The notes beneath the pieces are model-generated. The model had not been told where the DNA came from. It saw nothing but the letters and a program-made list of their open reading frames with translations, and made no database searches. This document shows positions 52,316-60,231 of a stretch of DNA of 64,000 nucleotides, one piece after another (the first letter of the stretch is position 1; every line of letters starts with the position of its first letter). A program made the position numbers and the translations under genes. This DNA comes from Sphingosinicella microcystinivorans (GTDB lineage: Bacteria > Pseudomonadota > Alphaproteobacteria > Sphingomonadales > Sphingomonadaceae). Location of the stretch: positions 124,001 through 188,000 of the forward strand of contig NZ_RBWX01000008.1 in the NCBI RefSeq assembly GCF_003634215.1. Reading direction: 5' to 3'.

Positions 52316-52978
52316 TTGCTCGGCGCCCTTGCCCGTGCCCTCGCGCCCGATGCGCCCATCGCGCACGGGAACGGCGAGGCGGCGATCGTGGAGGATGAGC
52401 GGCGGCTCGATGCGCTGCTCGGCGACCAGCGCACTGCGGAACACGCACGGCTGTGGACGAACAACCGCTGTCTTGTGACGACGCGGCGGTTCGCGCGCAT
52501 GGATCGCTTCGCGGAGGCCGCTGCGGCCAGCAGCGCGCGCGGCTGGCCCGTGTTCGTTCGCGCAAGCGGCGGCACAACAGTGGTTCACAGGCCCGGCATA
52601 TTGAATTTCAGCCTGTACGATATCGCGCCCAACGGCACGGTAGACATCAACACGCACTTCGAGCGTTTCACACGCCGCCTGACCGCCGGGTTCGCCGCCA
52701 TCGGCGTTGCCGCCGAAACAGGCTGGGTGGCGGGCAGCTATTGCGACGGACGCTTCAACATCGTCTCCGCCGGGCAAAAGATCGCGGGGACGGCCTGCCT
52801 CGTTCGAAAGCGTGGCGGTTGGCTCGGTGTACTTGCGCACGCGGCAATCAGCATCGACGGCGATACCCGCGCGGATCTTGCCGCGATTACGGAATTCGAG
52901 CGCGCACTTGGTCTCGATGTTCCCTACGCGCCCGAGGCACACACGACCCTGACCGCGACTATTCGTAACCCGCACTGA
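52316..52978 (+). CDS. Lipoate-protein ligase A-like protein (BPL_LplA family)
   Basis: About 220 residues of lipoate/octanoate ligase fold: LWTNNRCLVTTRRFARMDRF, VFVRASGGTTVVHRPGILNFSL with the RRxGGG-like motif, and the conserved lysine in GQKIAGTACLVRK. It is shorter than full LplA. The start is uncertain: TTG 52316 falls just after the lipoyl-protein stop and is the most likely; a later start is possible. As last gene of the operon it presumably lipoylates the small lipoyl protein. A hairpin follows 7 bp after the stop. Confidence 0.85.
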   Translation: MLGALARALAPDAPIAHGNGEAAIVEDERRLDALLGDQRTAEHARLWTNNRCLVTTRRFARMDRFAEAAAASSARGWPVFVRASGGTTVVHRPGILNFSLYDIAPNGTVDINTHFERFTRRLTAGFAAIGVAAETGWVAGSYCDGRFNIVSAGQKIAGTACLVRKRGGWLGVLAHAAISIDGDTRADLAAITEFERALGLDVPYAPEAHTTLTATIRNPH

Positions 52979-52985
52979 AAAAGAG

Positions 52986-53019
52986 ACCGACGGGCTGGAA
53001 TCCGTTTCGGCCCGTCGGT
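52986..53019. terminator. Terminator hairpin between convergent lplA-like and serine hydrolase genes
   Basis: Perfect 10-bp stem ACCGACGGGC (52986-52995) with GCCCGTCGGT (53010-53019), 14-nt loop, between two convergent stops; AAAAAGAG precedes it and TTCG overlaps its end. Could act in both directions. Confidence 0.65.
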
Positions 53020-53045
53020 TCGTCGCACGTTGCCGCGCGGCGCGG

Positions 53046-54197
53046 TTATTCCTTGGGCGGCAGCCCGAGCGCGATGCGTTCGATCCGATCAGCGATCTTG
53101 CCCGCGCCGACATCCTTGCCGATGCCGTTCGCGATGACGGAAACGGTGAGGCGGTCCTTCGGGAATTCGTTCAGCGATGTATTGAATCCGAAGATACCGC
53201 CACCGTGACCGATACGCTGGTGCCCGTCGACATCCCCCATGAACAGCGCATAGCCGTATTCGAACGGCGGCATGTCGGCCGGACGATCCTTGACCGCGGT
53301 CGTGCTGTTCTGCCCATTGTTCAGCTTACCCGGCGTGATCATCGCCTTGAACGACGCGGGCTTCAGAACCTTGCCGCCGAACAGCGCGGCGTTCCAGCGC
53401 GCAAGATCATTCGCCGACGACCGCATGGCACCCGCGGCGCCCGGCACCGTCATGGAAATGAAGGCCGCATTCTTGAACTGATGCGGGCCGGTTCCGTCAT
53501 AACCCGCGACACGGCCCGGCAGGATGACGCTTTCATCATCAAGCGCGGTATGCGTGAGGCCGAGCGGGCCGAAGAAACGATCCTGCAGGACAGTTGCAAG
53601 CGGCTTCTTTTCCGCCTTCTCGATAACGCCGCCGAGGATGAAATAGGCGGTGTTGCTGTAGGTCCAGCCGGTGCCCGGCTCGAAATCCTGCGTCTTCGGC
53701 ATCTTCGCGAAATGCGCGACCCATTCGTCCGTCGTGCGCTTCAGCCCGGCTTCCTGAAGAAAGCTCGGATCATCGGTGTAGCTGTGGATGCCGGAGGTGT
53801 GATGCAGCATCTGCTTCAGCGTCACGTCCGCAGCGCGCGGGAAATCCGGATAATATTTCGAAAGCTTGTCGTCGAGCGAGAGCTTGCCCTCTTCCTCGAG
53901 CTTCAGGAGCGCTGCTGCCGTGAATTGCTTGGTGACCGATCCGATACGGAAAATGCTGTCGTTGTTCACCGGCACGTTCAGCTCCAGATTGGCCGAGCCG
54001 TAGCCCTTCACCAGAACCGGCGCGCCGTCCTTGTAAACCGCGACTTGAAGGCCGGGGCTTTCGCCCGCCGCGATCGCGTCCTGCACCGCCTTGTCGATGG
54101 CCGCCGCGACGGCGCTGGTATCGGCTGCAAATGCACTCGCGGAAAACAGCACGCTGATCGCTGTACCGGCTACAAGCGTTCGCCTGGATAGAGTCAT
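53046..54197 (-). CDS. Secreted serine hydrolase, class C beta-lactamase fold (copy 3)
   Basis: A 383-residue periplasmic enzyme. Signal peptide TLSRRTLVAGTAISVLFSASAFA; SxxK in RIGSVTKQFTAAALLKLEE; YSN in GWTYSNTAYFILGG; HGG in RIGHGGGIFGFN. It is the shortest of the three copies in the window and closest to the plain D-aminopeptidase/esterase core. The ATG at 54197 has GAGGT upstream. Third gene of TBDR 4-dgcN-hydrolase, 12 bp after dgcN. The operon partner DgcN points to D-amino-acid-containing substrates. Confidence 0.93.
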   Translation of the reverse strand: MTLSRRTLVAGTAISVLFSASAFAADTSAVAAAIDKAVQDAIAAGESPGLQVAVYKDGAPVLVKGYGSANLELNVPVNNDSIFRIGSVTKQFTAAALLKLEEEGKLSLDDKLSKYYPDFPRAADVTLKQMLHHTSGIHSYTDDPSFLQEAGLKRTTDEWVAHFAKMPKTQDFEPGTGWTYSNTAYFILGGVIEKAEKKPLATVLQDRFFGPLGLTHTALDDESVILPGRVAGYDGTGPHQFKNAAFISMTVPGAAGAMRSSANDLARWNAALFGGKVLKPASFKAMITPGKLNNGQNSTTAVKDRPADMPPFEYGYALFMGDVDGHQRIGHGGGIFGFNTSLNEFPKDRLTVSVIANGIGKDVGAGKIADRIERIALGLPPKE

Positions 54198-54209
54198 ATC
54201 ATACCTCTT

Positions 54210-55244
54210 TCATACTGCCGCGAATGCGGCCTCAGGTGTCCCAGAAAGCATTTCATCAACAACCACCTCGATCCCGAAACGCAGCGGATCGAACGCGGGA
54301 AGGCCGGTCCGCGCGGCCGCGTTTTCGAGCGCGCGCTGCGCCGCGTCCACATCCAGCGCCGACGTATTGAGGCTGATGCCGACGAAGCGCGCGGCGGGAT
54401 TCGTGCGCTGGGCGTGCGGCAGATAGGCGTTGATCGCAGCCTCGACCGTGGGCAGTGGATAGGCCGGAAAGAAGCTCGTCACGGTGCGCACCGGATCGTG
54501 ACACAGGACCAGCGCATCCGGCTGGCTGCCGTGCAACAGCCCAAGCGTTACGCCCGCATAGGCCGGATGGAAAAGCGCGCCTTGCCCCTCGATCACATCC
54601 CAGTGATCGGGCGCGGCGTCGGGGGAGAGGGTTTCCGCAGCGCCGGCGATGAAATCCGCGACGACGGCATCGATCGCGATACCCTCGCCGGAGATCATGA
54701 TACCGGTCTGGCCCGTTGCGCGGAACGTCGCGTCGATGCCCCGCACGCGCATCGCCTGCGTCAACGCCAGCGCCGTGTATTTCTTGCCCAGGGCACAGTC
54801 CGTTCCGACCATGAGCGCGCGCTTGCCGGTGCGCTTGCGGCCGGTCGCGATTGGAAACGCGGTTTTGCTGTGACGTACGTTGTGCAGCGTGCGCCCGAGC
54901 CGGGTCGCGACTTCGGCGATGGCCGGAAACATCTCCAGCCGAACGTGAAGCCCGCTGACGATATCGAGCCCTGCTTCAAGCGCGTCGAGCAGAACGCCCT
55001 GCCATGCGGCGGGCAATTGGCCGCCGACCGGCGCAACCCCGATCAGAAACGACCGCGCACCGCGCGCGGCCGCCTCCGATGGGGAGAGATCGGGGAGACC
55101 GATATCGATTGTCGCCGGTGTCAGCCGCAACTGGCCGACGCAATCCTCGCGCGCCCAATCCCGCACCCCGAGCGCTGTCTTGGCGAGCGTCGAACTTTCG
55201 GCGTCCGCCAGAAACACCAGGTAAGGCTTCGCAATATCGGCCAC
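54210..55244 (-). CDS. DUF1611 family protein, DgcN-like (D-glutamate N-acetyltransferase type)
   Basis: A 344-residue protein of the DUF1611 family with a P-loop-like GTDCALGKKYTALAL in its centre, SGLHVRLEMFPAIAEVA before it and DVIEGQGALFHPAYAGVTLGLLHG after it. A studied member, DgcN, N-acetylates D-glutamate, working with the racemase DgcA on the D-Glu catabolic path. No dgcA is visible in this window. The GTG at 55244 lies 8 bp after the TBDR 4 stop. Function by family; the actual D-amino acid is unknown. Confidence 0.85.
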   Translation of the reverse strand: MADIAKPYLVFLADAESSTLAKTALGVRDWAREDCVGQLRLTPATIDIGLPDLSPSEAAARGARSFLIGVAPVGGQLPAAWQGVLLDALEAGLDIVSGLHVRLEMFPAIAEVATRLGRTLHNVRHSKTAFPIATGRKRTGKRALMVGTDCALGKKYTALALTQAMRVRGIDATFRATGQTGIMISGEGIAIDAVVADFIAGAAETLSPDAAPDHWDVIEGQGALFHPAYAGVTLGLLHGSQPDALVLCHDPVRTVTSFFPAYPLPTVEAAINAYLPHAQRTNPAARFVGISLNTSALDVDAAQRALENAAARTGLPAFDPLRFGIEVVVDEMLSGTPEAAFAAV

Positions 55245-55252
55245 GAACGGCG

Positions 55253-57553
55253 TCAGTATTTGAAGCCGAGCCGCATCCCGAGCGTCCGCGGCTGGATGAT
55301 CGTGCCCCTGCCGAGGAGACCCGCTCCGCCTCCGCTCGAATAGTTGGTGATCCCCTGCGAGTCGGTGAGATTACGGGCGAACGCCTCGACTGAGATTTGC
55401 CCGAACCGCGCGCCAAGCCGCAGATCGAGCGTGTTGTAATCCGGAATCCGCGCATGGTTGGTCGTAGCAGGCGATGTCGAGAAATCGGCGTATCGCGAGC
55501 CGACATAGGTCCACGTGACGCCGCCAGATAGGATCGATCCGCCGGCAAGCTCGTGGACGTAATCGACCGAAACCGCGTTCTGGAATTCCGGCACGTAGGG
55601 CAGGCGCTGGCCTGCCAGACCACCGAAGGCAGGCGCATCGTCAGTAAGACGCGCATGCGTGTAACCGCCCGTCACCGCAAACGTGAGCGGCTTCACCGGG
55701 TTCACGCTCAGTGTGTATTCAAGACCTTCGCTGCGCGCCTTGCCGCCGTTGCCCTGAACCGAGAATGTCTGCCCGTTTGTTTCGGAAACGAAGTCCGTGA
55801 TGAGCTGCACGTCCGTCCAGTCGATGCGGTAAATCGCGACATCGAAATTGAACACGCGGTCGACGGTGGAACCCTTTACGCCGAGTTCGTAGTTGGTCGT
55901 GTTGTCGGACTTGTAGAACGTCGGGAAATCGGCGGGCGCACCCGGAACGACGAGAACGGGACCGCCGGGACGGTAGCCCGTCGCCAGACGCGCATAGACC
56001 GAAATATCCTTGTTCAGCAGGAAACGGGGCGCGATCGAGTACGTGAACTTGTTCTCGCTCGTCCGGATCTCCGGATTCACGAGCGGATCGGGACCGCCGC
56101 TGCCGATCAGGCCAGGGGCGCTCGTAACCTGCGACCACTGCTTGTTGTGCGAATAGCGGCCGCCGATCGAAACTTCGAAGCTTTCGCCGAACTTGAGTGT
56201 GGCTTCGCCGAAACCGGCATATTCCTTGTACCGTGCCGGAAGCGAGCTGCCGCCGAACGGGAGCGGCGAATCCAGTATGACCGATTCGTCACCTTGCTGC
56301 ACGGCGTCGTAGTATTGATCGAACGTAATATCTTCGTTGGTGTAGAATCCGCCGATCTGCCAATCGAACTGCATGAAGCCGGCATCGACGTCCGTGTTCG
56401 ACGCGAGCCGGATCTCCTCGTTGAATTTCGTGAAGCTGTCTTCCTGGCGTCCCCAGATTGCGATCGGCTCGCCGTAAACACCGCCGAACAAATCCGCCGC
56501 CGTCAGGCCGGGCGCAAGCTGGAGATGCGAAATGTCGCTGCGGTAAAAGGATTTGTATTTGCTGTAGCTGGTGGACGAAAACAGGCTCACCGAACCCAGA
56601 TCATAATTGATGACGCCATTGTAATATTCGAATCGGCGGAGTGAACTTTCCGGCGCATAGGTGTTCAAAATGGGTTCGCCGCCGTTGGCCACCTTCGCTG
56701 CAACGGAGGGCTGGGCATTCAATCCTCCCACAAGTTCAAGCGCGCCGCTGCCATCGAACTCCCCGCGCTGCAAAGCCGCCGTCAGACGCACGCTGAGGGC
56801 TTCCGTCGGTTCGATCTGGAGCTGCCCACGGAGGCTGTATTGCTCGCCACCGTTGACGTCCGTTTCCCCGCGAGTGGGGTTATCGATATAGCCGGCCACA
56901 TCCTGATAAGTGCCGGTGACGCGCAGCGCTGCGATTTCGCCGAGCGGCACATTCACGGCACCTTGCGCGATCCAGCCGGTTTCGCCGTGTCGCACGGAAT
57001 CAAAGCCCGCCTGACCGCGCGCTTCGAAGACGCCGAGCTTGGGCTTGTTGGTGATGTAATGCAGGAGGCCGCCCTGCGCCGTGGCGCCATAAAGCGTGCC
57101 CTGCGGTCCGCGCAGCACTTCGACGCGGTCGAGATCGAACGCGAGCAAATCGGCCGTGAGCAATGAGCCGTTGAACAGGGACGAGGCCGACGAAACAACG
57201 ATGTCGTCCACCATCGTGGCAACCGACGCGCCCGAGCCGCCCGCGTTCTGGCCGCGCAGCACGAGACGCGTGCCGCCGTTTCCGGTCGCCTGGATCGAAA
57301 AGCCGGGAACCTGCGATGCGAAATCGGCGATCTGCGTAAGGTTACGCCGCTCCATGTCTGAACCGCTGATCGCGCTGATGCTGAGCGGCACATCGACGAG
57401 CCGTAATTCGCGCTTCGTCGCAGTGACGATGATTTCGTTGCCTGTCAGTTCCTCGGCCTCGCCGCCGCCGCTTTGCGCGATTGCGGGTGCGCTGATCAGC
57501 AAGGCGAGCGCGGAAACCGTTGCCGAAAGATATCCAGTCTGACGTAGAAACAT
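55253..57553 (-). CDS. TonB-dependent outer-membrane receptor (TBDR 4)
   Basis: A 766-residue receptor with signal peptide, NEIIVTATKRELRLVDVPLSISAI, plug motif VEVLRGPQGTLYGATAQGGLLHY, barrel signature YARLATGYRPGGPVLV and terminal MRLGFKY. The ATG at 57553 has a run of six G upstream. It heads the operon with dgcN and a serine hydrolase. About 115 bp upstream lie sites resembling the operator of the adjacent XRE-cupin regulator. Likely importer of an N-acyl or peptide-bound amino compound. Confidence 0.95.
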   Translation of the reverse strand: MFLRQTGYLSATVSALALLISAPAIAQSGGGEAEELTGNEIIVTATKRELRLVDVPLSISAISGSDMERRNLTQIADFASQVPGFSIQATGNGGTRLVLRGQNAGGSGASVATMVDDIVVSSASSLFNGSLLTADLLAFDLDRVEVLRGPQGTLYGATAQGGLLHYITNKPKLGVFEARGQAGFDSVRHGETGWIAQGAVNVPLGEIAALRVTGTYQDVAGYIDNPTRGETDVNGGEQYSLRGQLQIEPTEALSVRLTAALQRGEFDGSGALELVGGLNAQPSVAAKVANGGEPILNTYAPESSLRRFEYYNGVINYDLGSVSLFSSTSYSKYKSFYRSDISHLQLAPGLTAADLFGGVYGEPIAIWGRQEDSFTKFNEEIRLASNTDVDAGFMQFDWQIGGFYTNEDITFDQYYDAVQQGDESVILDSPLPFGGSSLPARYKEYAGFGEATLKFGESFEVSIGGRYSHNKQWSQVTSAPGLIGSGGPDPLVNPEIRTSENKFTYSIAPRFLLNKDISVYARLATGYRPGGPVLVVPGAPADFPTFYKSDNTTNYELGVKGSTVDRVFNFDVAIYRIDWTDVQLITDFVSETNGQTFSVQGNGGKARSEGLEYTLSVNPVKPLTFAVTGGYTHARLTDDAPAFGGLAGQRLPYVPEFQNAVSVDYVHELAGGSILSGGVTWTYVGSRYADFSTSPATTNHARIPDYNTLDLRLGARFGQISVEAFARNLTDSQGITNYSSGGGAGLLGRGTIIQPRTLGMRLGFKY

Positions 57554-57666
57554 TTGTCATCCCCCCACATTTGCGAATGGATCGCCGTGCAGCGCCCCCG
57601 CGCTTTAAGCCCATTCGGGTCAGTCCCATCCTGAAATTATCAGGCTTCCACTCCATGTCAATTATA

Positions 57667-57692
57667 TTTCTATTTTGGAAATATGGAAACAT
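57667..57692. promoter_or_regulatory. Candidate XRE-cupin operator upstream of TBDR 4
   Basis: TTTCTATTTTGGAAA (57667-57681) matches the palindrome TTTCCATATCGGAAA at 58523-58537 in 12 of 15 positions. Overlapping its end, ATATGGAAACAT (57681-57692) is the exact reverse complement of 58521-58532. About 115 bp before the TBDR 4 start, within the 246-bp spacer after the regulator gene. Confidence 0.65.
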
Positions 57693-57799
57693 CGCGAACA
57701 CGTGAAGAGATCGCGCGCTGAGCCGCATAATTGTTCAGAAACGCGCCGCTCCGCACGGTCTGCGACCGTTCGGAACTTACAGTCACTTTGGAAAAGGGG

Positions 57800-58462
57800 T
57801 CAGCCCGCCTTGGGCTTTCTGGCGCGCGGCTTGCGCGCAGCGTCCCTAGAAGACGGTTCGGCGGCAGCCTGGTCGCCGAAAACGAAATTGTCGGTCTGCT
57901 CGGTACACACGGCGATGATCTCCGTGCCGCCGGGCGTCTTGGAGAGGTAGGCGTGACCCATGCGGCTGTCGATGTAGATGCTGTCGCCAGGTTCCAGGGT
58001 TTCCGGTTCGTAGAACTCGCTGTGCACTTCGAGCACGCCGTCGAGGACGTAAATCCACTCCTCTCCGTCATGACGGATCAGCGGGCCGAATTCCTCAAGT
58101 GTCGCGGCATGGACGCGCCCCTTGATCGGCACGATCCGTTTGCGGCTAAGTTCGGGCGAGACATACAGATAATCATAGCTGCCTGTCTGGATGTTGCGCC
58201 CCTCGCCCTTCCGCGCAACGCTGCGGCGACCGCCTGCGTGCACTGCGGTTTGCGCGGTCTCGGTGAACAGGCTGCCGATATCGACGCCAAGAGCCCCCGT
58301 CAGCTTCGTGAGCTTGTCGTAAGTAAGGCCGAGGCGATCGTTTTCCATCTTCGACAGCGCCGACACGGAATAGCCCGTCCGCTCACTCATGACACTGAGG
58401 GGAATGCCGCGGGCCGTCCGCAACGCCTTGATCTTCTTGCCCAGGCCACCCTGCTCGATCAT
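57800..58462 (-). CDS. XRE-family regulator with C-terminal cupin domain
   Basis: About 220 residues. The N-terminal helix-turn-helix reads IKALRTARGIPLSVMSERTGYSVSALSKMENDR; the C-terminal cupin (from ~110) has LIRHDGEEWIYVLDGVLEVH and LEPGDSIYIDSRMGHAYLS, the effector-binding half of SutR/PuuR-like regulators. The ATG at 58462 has GGTGAG upstream; a TTG at 58513 would add 17 residues. It is flanked by TBDR 4 and the divergent D-aminoacylase, and GTTTCCAT motifs lie on both sides, suggesting autoregulation and local control. Confidence 0.92.
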   Translation of the reverse strand: MIEQGGLGKKIKALRTARGIPLSVMSERTGYSVSALSKMENDRLGLTYDKLTKLTGALGVDIGSLFTETAQTAVHAGGRRSVARKGEGRNIQTGSYDYLYVSPELSRKRIVPIKGRVHAATLEEFGPLIRHDGEEWIYVLDGVLEVHSEFYEPETLEPGDSIYIDSRMGHAYLSKTPGGTEIIAVCTEQTDNFVFGDQAAAEPSSRDAARKPRARKPKAG

Positions 58463-58520
58463 CTTACTCACCGTTTCGACTACTGAGAGGGACTTATCGC
58501 AACTGCTTGCCAAGGAGGCA

Positions 58521-58537
58521 ATGTTTCCATATCGGAA
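58521..58537. promoter_or_regulatory. Palindromic operator between XRE-cupin gene and D-aminoacylase
   Basis: ATGTTTCCATATCGGAAA region: TTTCC-N5-GGAAA palindrome at 58523-58537, preceded by ATG. It lies between the two divergent start codons, so one site could control both. ATGTTTCCATAT recurs inverted upstream of TBDR 4. Confidence 0.65.
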
Positions 58538-58570
58538 AGCATGGGAAATTCAATCCGGGGAGGAAAAAGC

Positions 58571-60196
58571 ATGTCGAAAGCCGCACTTCTGCTTCTGGGA
58601 ATGATGGCCGCGTCCACACCCGCAACCGCGAGCAATTACGACATTATTATCCGCGGCGGCACGATCTATGACGGTTCGGGAAGCCCCGGCTATGTTGGCG
58701 ATGTCGCCGTCAGCGGCGGAAAAATCGCCGCCGTAGGCAAGCGCGTACGCGGCAGCGCGGCAAAGGTGATCGAAGCGCAGGGTCTGGCCGTCACTCCCGG
58801 ATTCATCGATGCGCACAGCCACGTCGATTTCGGCCTGGAAGAGCGCACCGGGCCGATGCTCGACGAGCAGGACCTCCTCCAGGGCGTGACGACGATCCTG
58901 ATGGGGCCTGACGGCTATTACTCGCCGGAAAACATCCGGCAACGCATGGCGCAGCTGAAAACGCGCGGATCGGGCGTCAATTACAGCTGCTATGTGGGGC
59001 ACAACGGCATCCGCGAGCAGATCATGCCTGGCATCCAGCGCCCGGCGAATGCCGAAGAAACCGCCGCCATGGCCGCGCTGGTCCGCGAGGGCATGGAAAT
59101 GGGCTGCGTCGGCCTGTCGACCGGCCTGATGTATGAAGGCGGTATGTTCAGCGACACGAACGAGGTCGTCGCGCTGGCGGAAGTCGTGAAGCCGTTCGGC
59201 GGCACCTACGATTCGCACACGCGCAATCCGTCTCTGGAGATGCTGAAATCCGAAAAGGAAGCCATCGAGATCGGAAAGCGCGCCGGAATCCCCGCGAAGC
59301 TCGGGCATCTCAAGGCGACGGGTCTGATCAACAGGGGCCGCATCGGCGACGTGATCGCCGCGGTCGAGGAGGCGCGCGCCGCGGGGCAGCAAGTGGTCGC
59401 CGACCAGTATCCCTACGACGGGGCCGCGACCGGACCGCTAAGCGGCATCTTCGTGCTGCCGGGCCTCAAGGACATGCCGGCTGCCGCCGATGTGCGCGCG
59501 GCGCTCAAGGATCCGAAATCGCGCGCTGTCGTCCGCGAACTGACCGAGCACGGCGAGGCAGGTGGTTTCTCGTGGGTAAAGGCCGTCGGCTATGGGAACA
59601 TGCGCATCGTCGATGCGCCGGGTGCGCCCGAACTTGTCGATCAGAACATCGAACTGCTGGCAAAGGCGTGGGGAATGGAGCCGTTCGATCTTGTCGCCCG
59701 GCTCGTTCAGGACCACCCCGACTCGCTGCTCATCACGCTCGGCACGATCGACGAAGGCGACGTGCGGAAGCTCATGGTCCAGCCATGGGTGATGATCGCG
59801 AGCGACGGCGGCTACAGTGCGCCCGAGGGCGCTGAAATCGACCCCATGGGCTATCACCCGCGTTCGACGGGCAGCTTCGCCCGGGTGCTCGGCCACTACA
59901 GCCGGGATCTGAAACTGCTCCCCCTGGCCGAGGCCGTGCGCAAGATGTCGGGCCTGCCCGCCAAGCATTTGAACCTGACGGATCGCGGTTTGCTGAAGCC
60001 CGGCCTCGTCGCGGACATTGCCATCTTCGATCCGGCGAAGATCACCGATCGTTCGACCTACGCGCGGCCGGCGCTCCGGGCCGAAGGTATGGTCACCGTT
60101 ATCGTCAACGGCGAAACCGCGCTGGAAGGGGGCAAGGCAACAGGCGCAACGCCCGGCCGTTTCGTTGCGCGCGGATCGGCGCGGTCCAAAAAATAG
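58571..60196 (+). CDS. N-acyl-D-amino-acid deacylase (D-aminoacylase, copy 2), secreted
   Basis: A 541-residue amidohydrolase that removes acyl groups from N-acyl-D-amino acids. Signal peptide to about residue 20 (ASTPATA), then YDIIIRGGTIYDGSGSPG, metal motif VTPGFIDAHSHVDFG (H82, H84), STGLMYEGGMFSDTNE, TYDSHTRNPS, KLGHLKATG, DQYPYDG, MIASDGGYSAPEG and YHPRSTGSFARVLG, all typical of the family. The ATG at 58571 has GGAGGAAAAA upstream; an in-frame start 30 bp earlier is weaker. Divergent from the XRE-cupin gene and convergent with the penicillin acylase. Longer and more canonical than copy 1 at 36014. Confidence 0.94.
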   Translation: MSKAALLLLGMMAASTPATASNYDIIIRGGTIYDGSGSPGYVGDVAVSGGKIAAVGKRVRGSAAKVIEAQGLAVTPGFIDAHSHVDFGLEERTGPMLDEQDLLQGVTTILMGPDGYYSPENIRQRMAQLKTRGSGVNYSCYVGHNGIREQIMPGIQRPANAEETAAMAALVREGMEMGCVGLSTGLMYEGGMFSDTNEVVALAEVVKPFGGTYDSHTRNPSLEMLKSEKEAIEIGKRAGIPAKLGHLKATGLINRGRIGDVIAAVEEARAAGQQVVADQYPYDGAATGPLSGIFVLPGLKDMPAAADVRAALKDPKSRAVVRELTEHGEAGGFSWVKAVGYGNMRIVDAPGAPELVDQNIELLAKAWGMEPFDLVARLVQDHPDSLLITLGTIDEGDVRKLMVQPWVMIASDGGYSAPEGAEIDPMGYHPRSTGSFARVLGHYSRDLKLLPLAEAVRKMSGLPAKHLNLTDRGLLKPGLVADIAIFDPAKITDRSTYARPALRAEGMVTVIVNGETALEGGKATGATPGRFVARGSARSKK

Positions 60197-60210
60197 CGGA
60201 TGAGGAAGCG

Positions 60211-60231
60211 CCCCCGGTCAGCGACCGGGGG
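60211..60231. terminator. Convergent hairpin at the deacylase/penicillin-acylase ends
   Basis: Perfect 9-bp stem CCCCCGGTC/GACCGGGGG with loop AGC, 15 bp after the deacylase stop and overlapping the stop codon of the minus-strand acylase. Likely terminator for the deacylase; no T-run. Confidence 0.55.
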
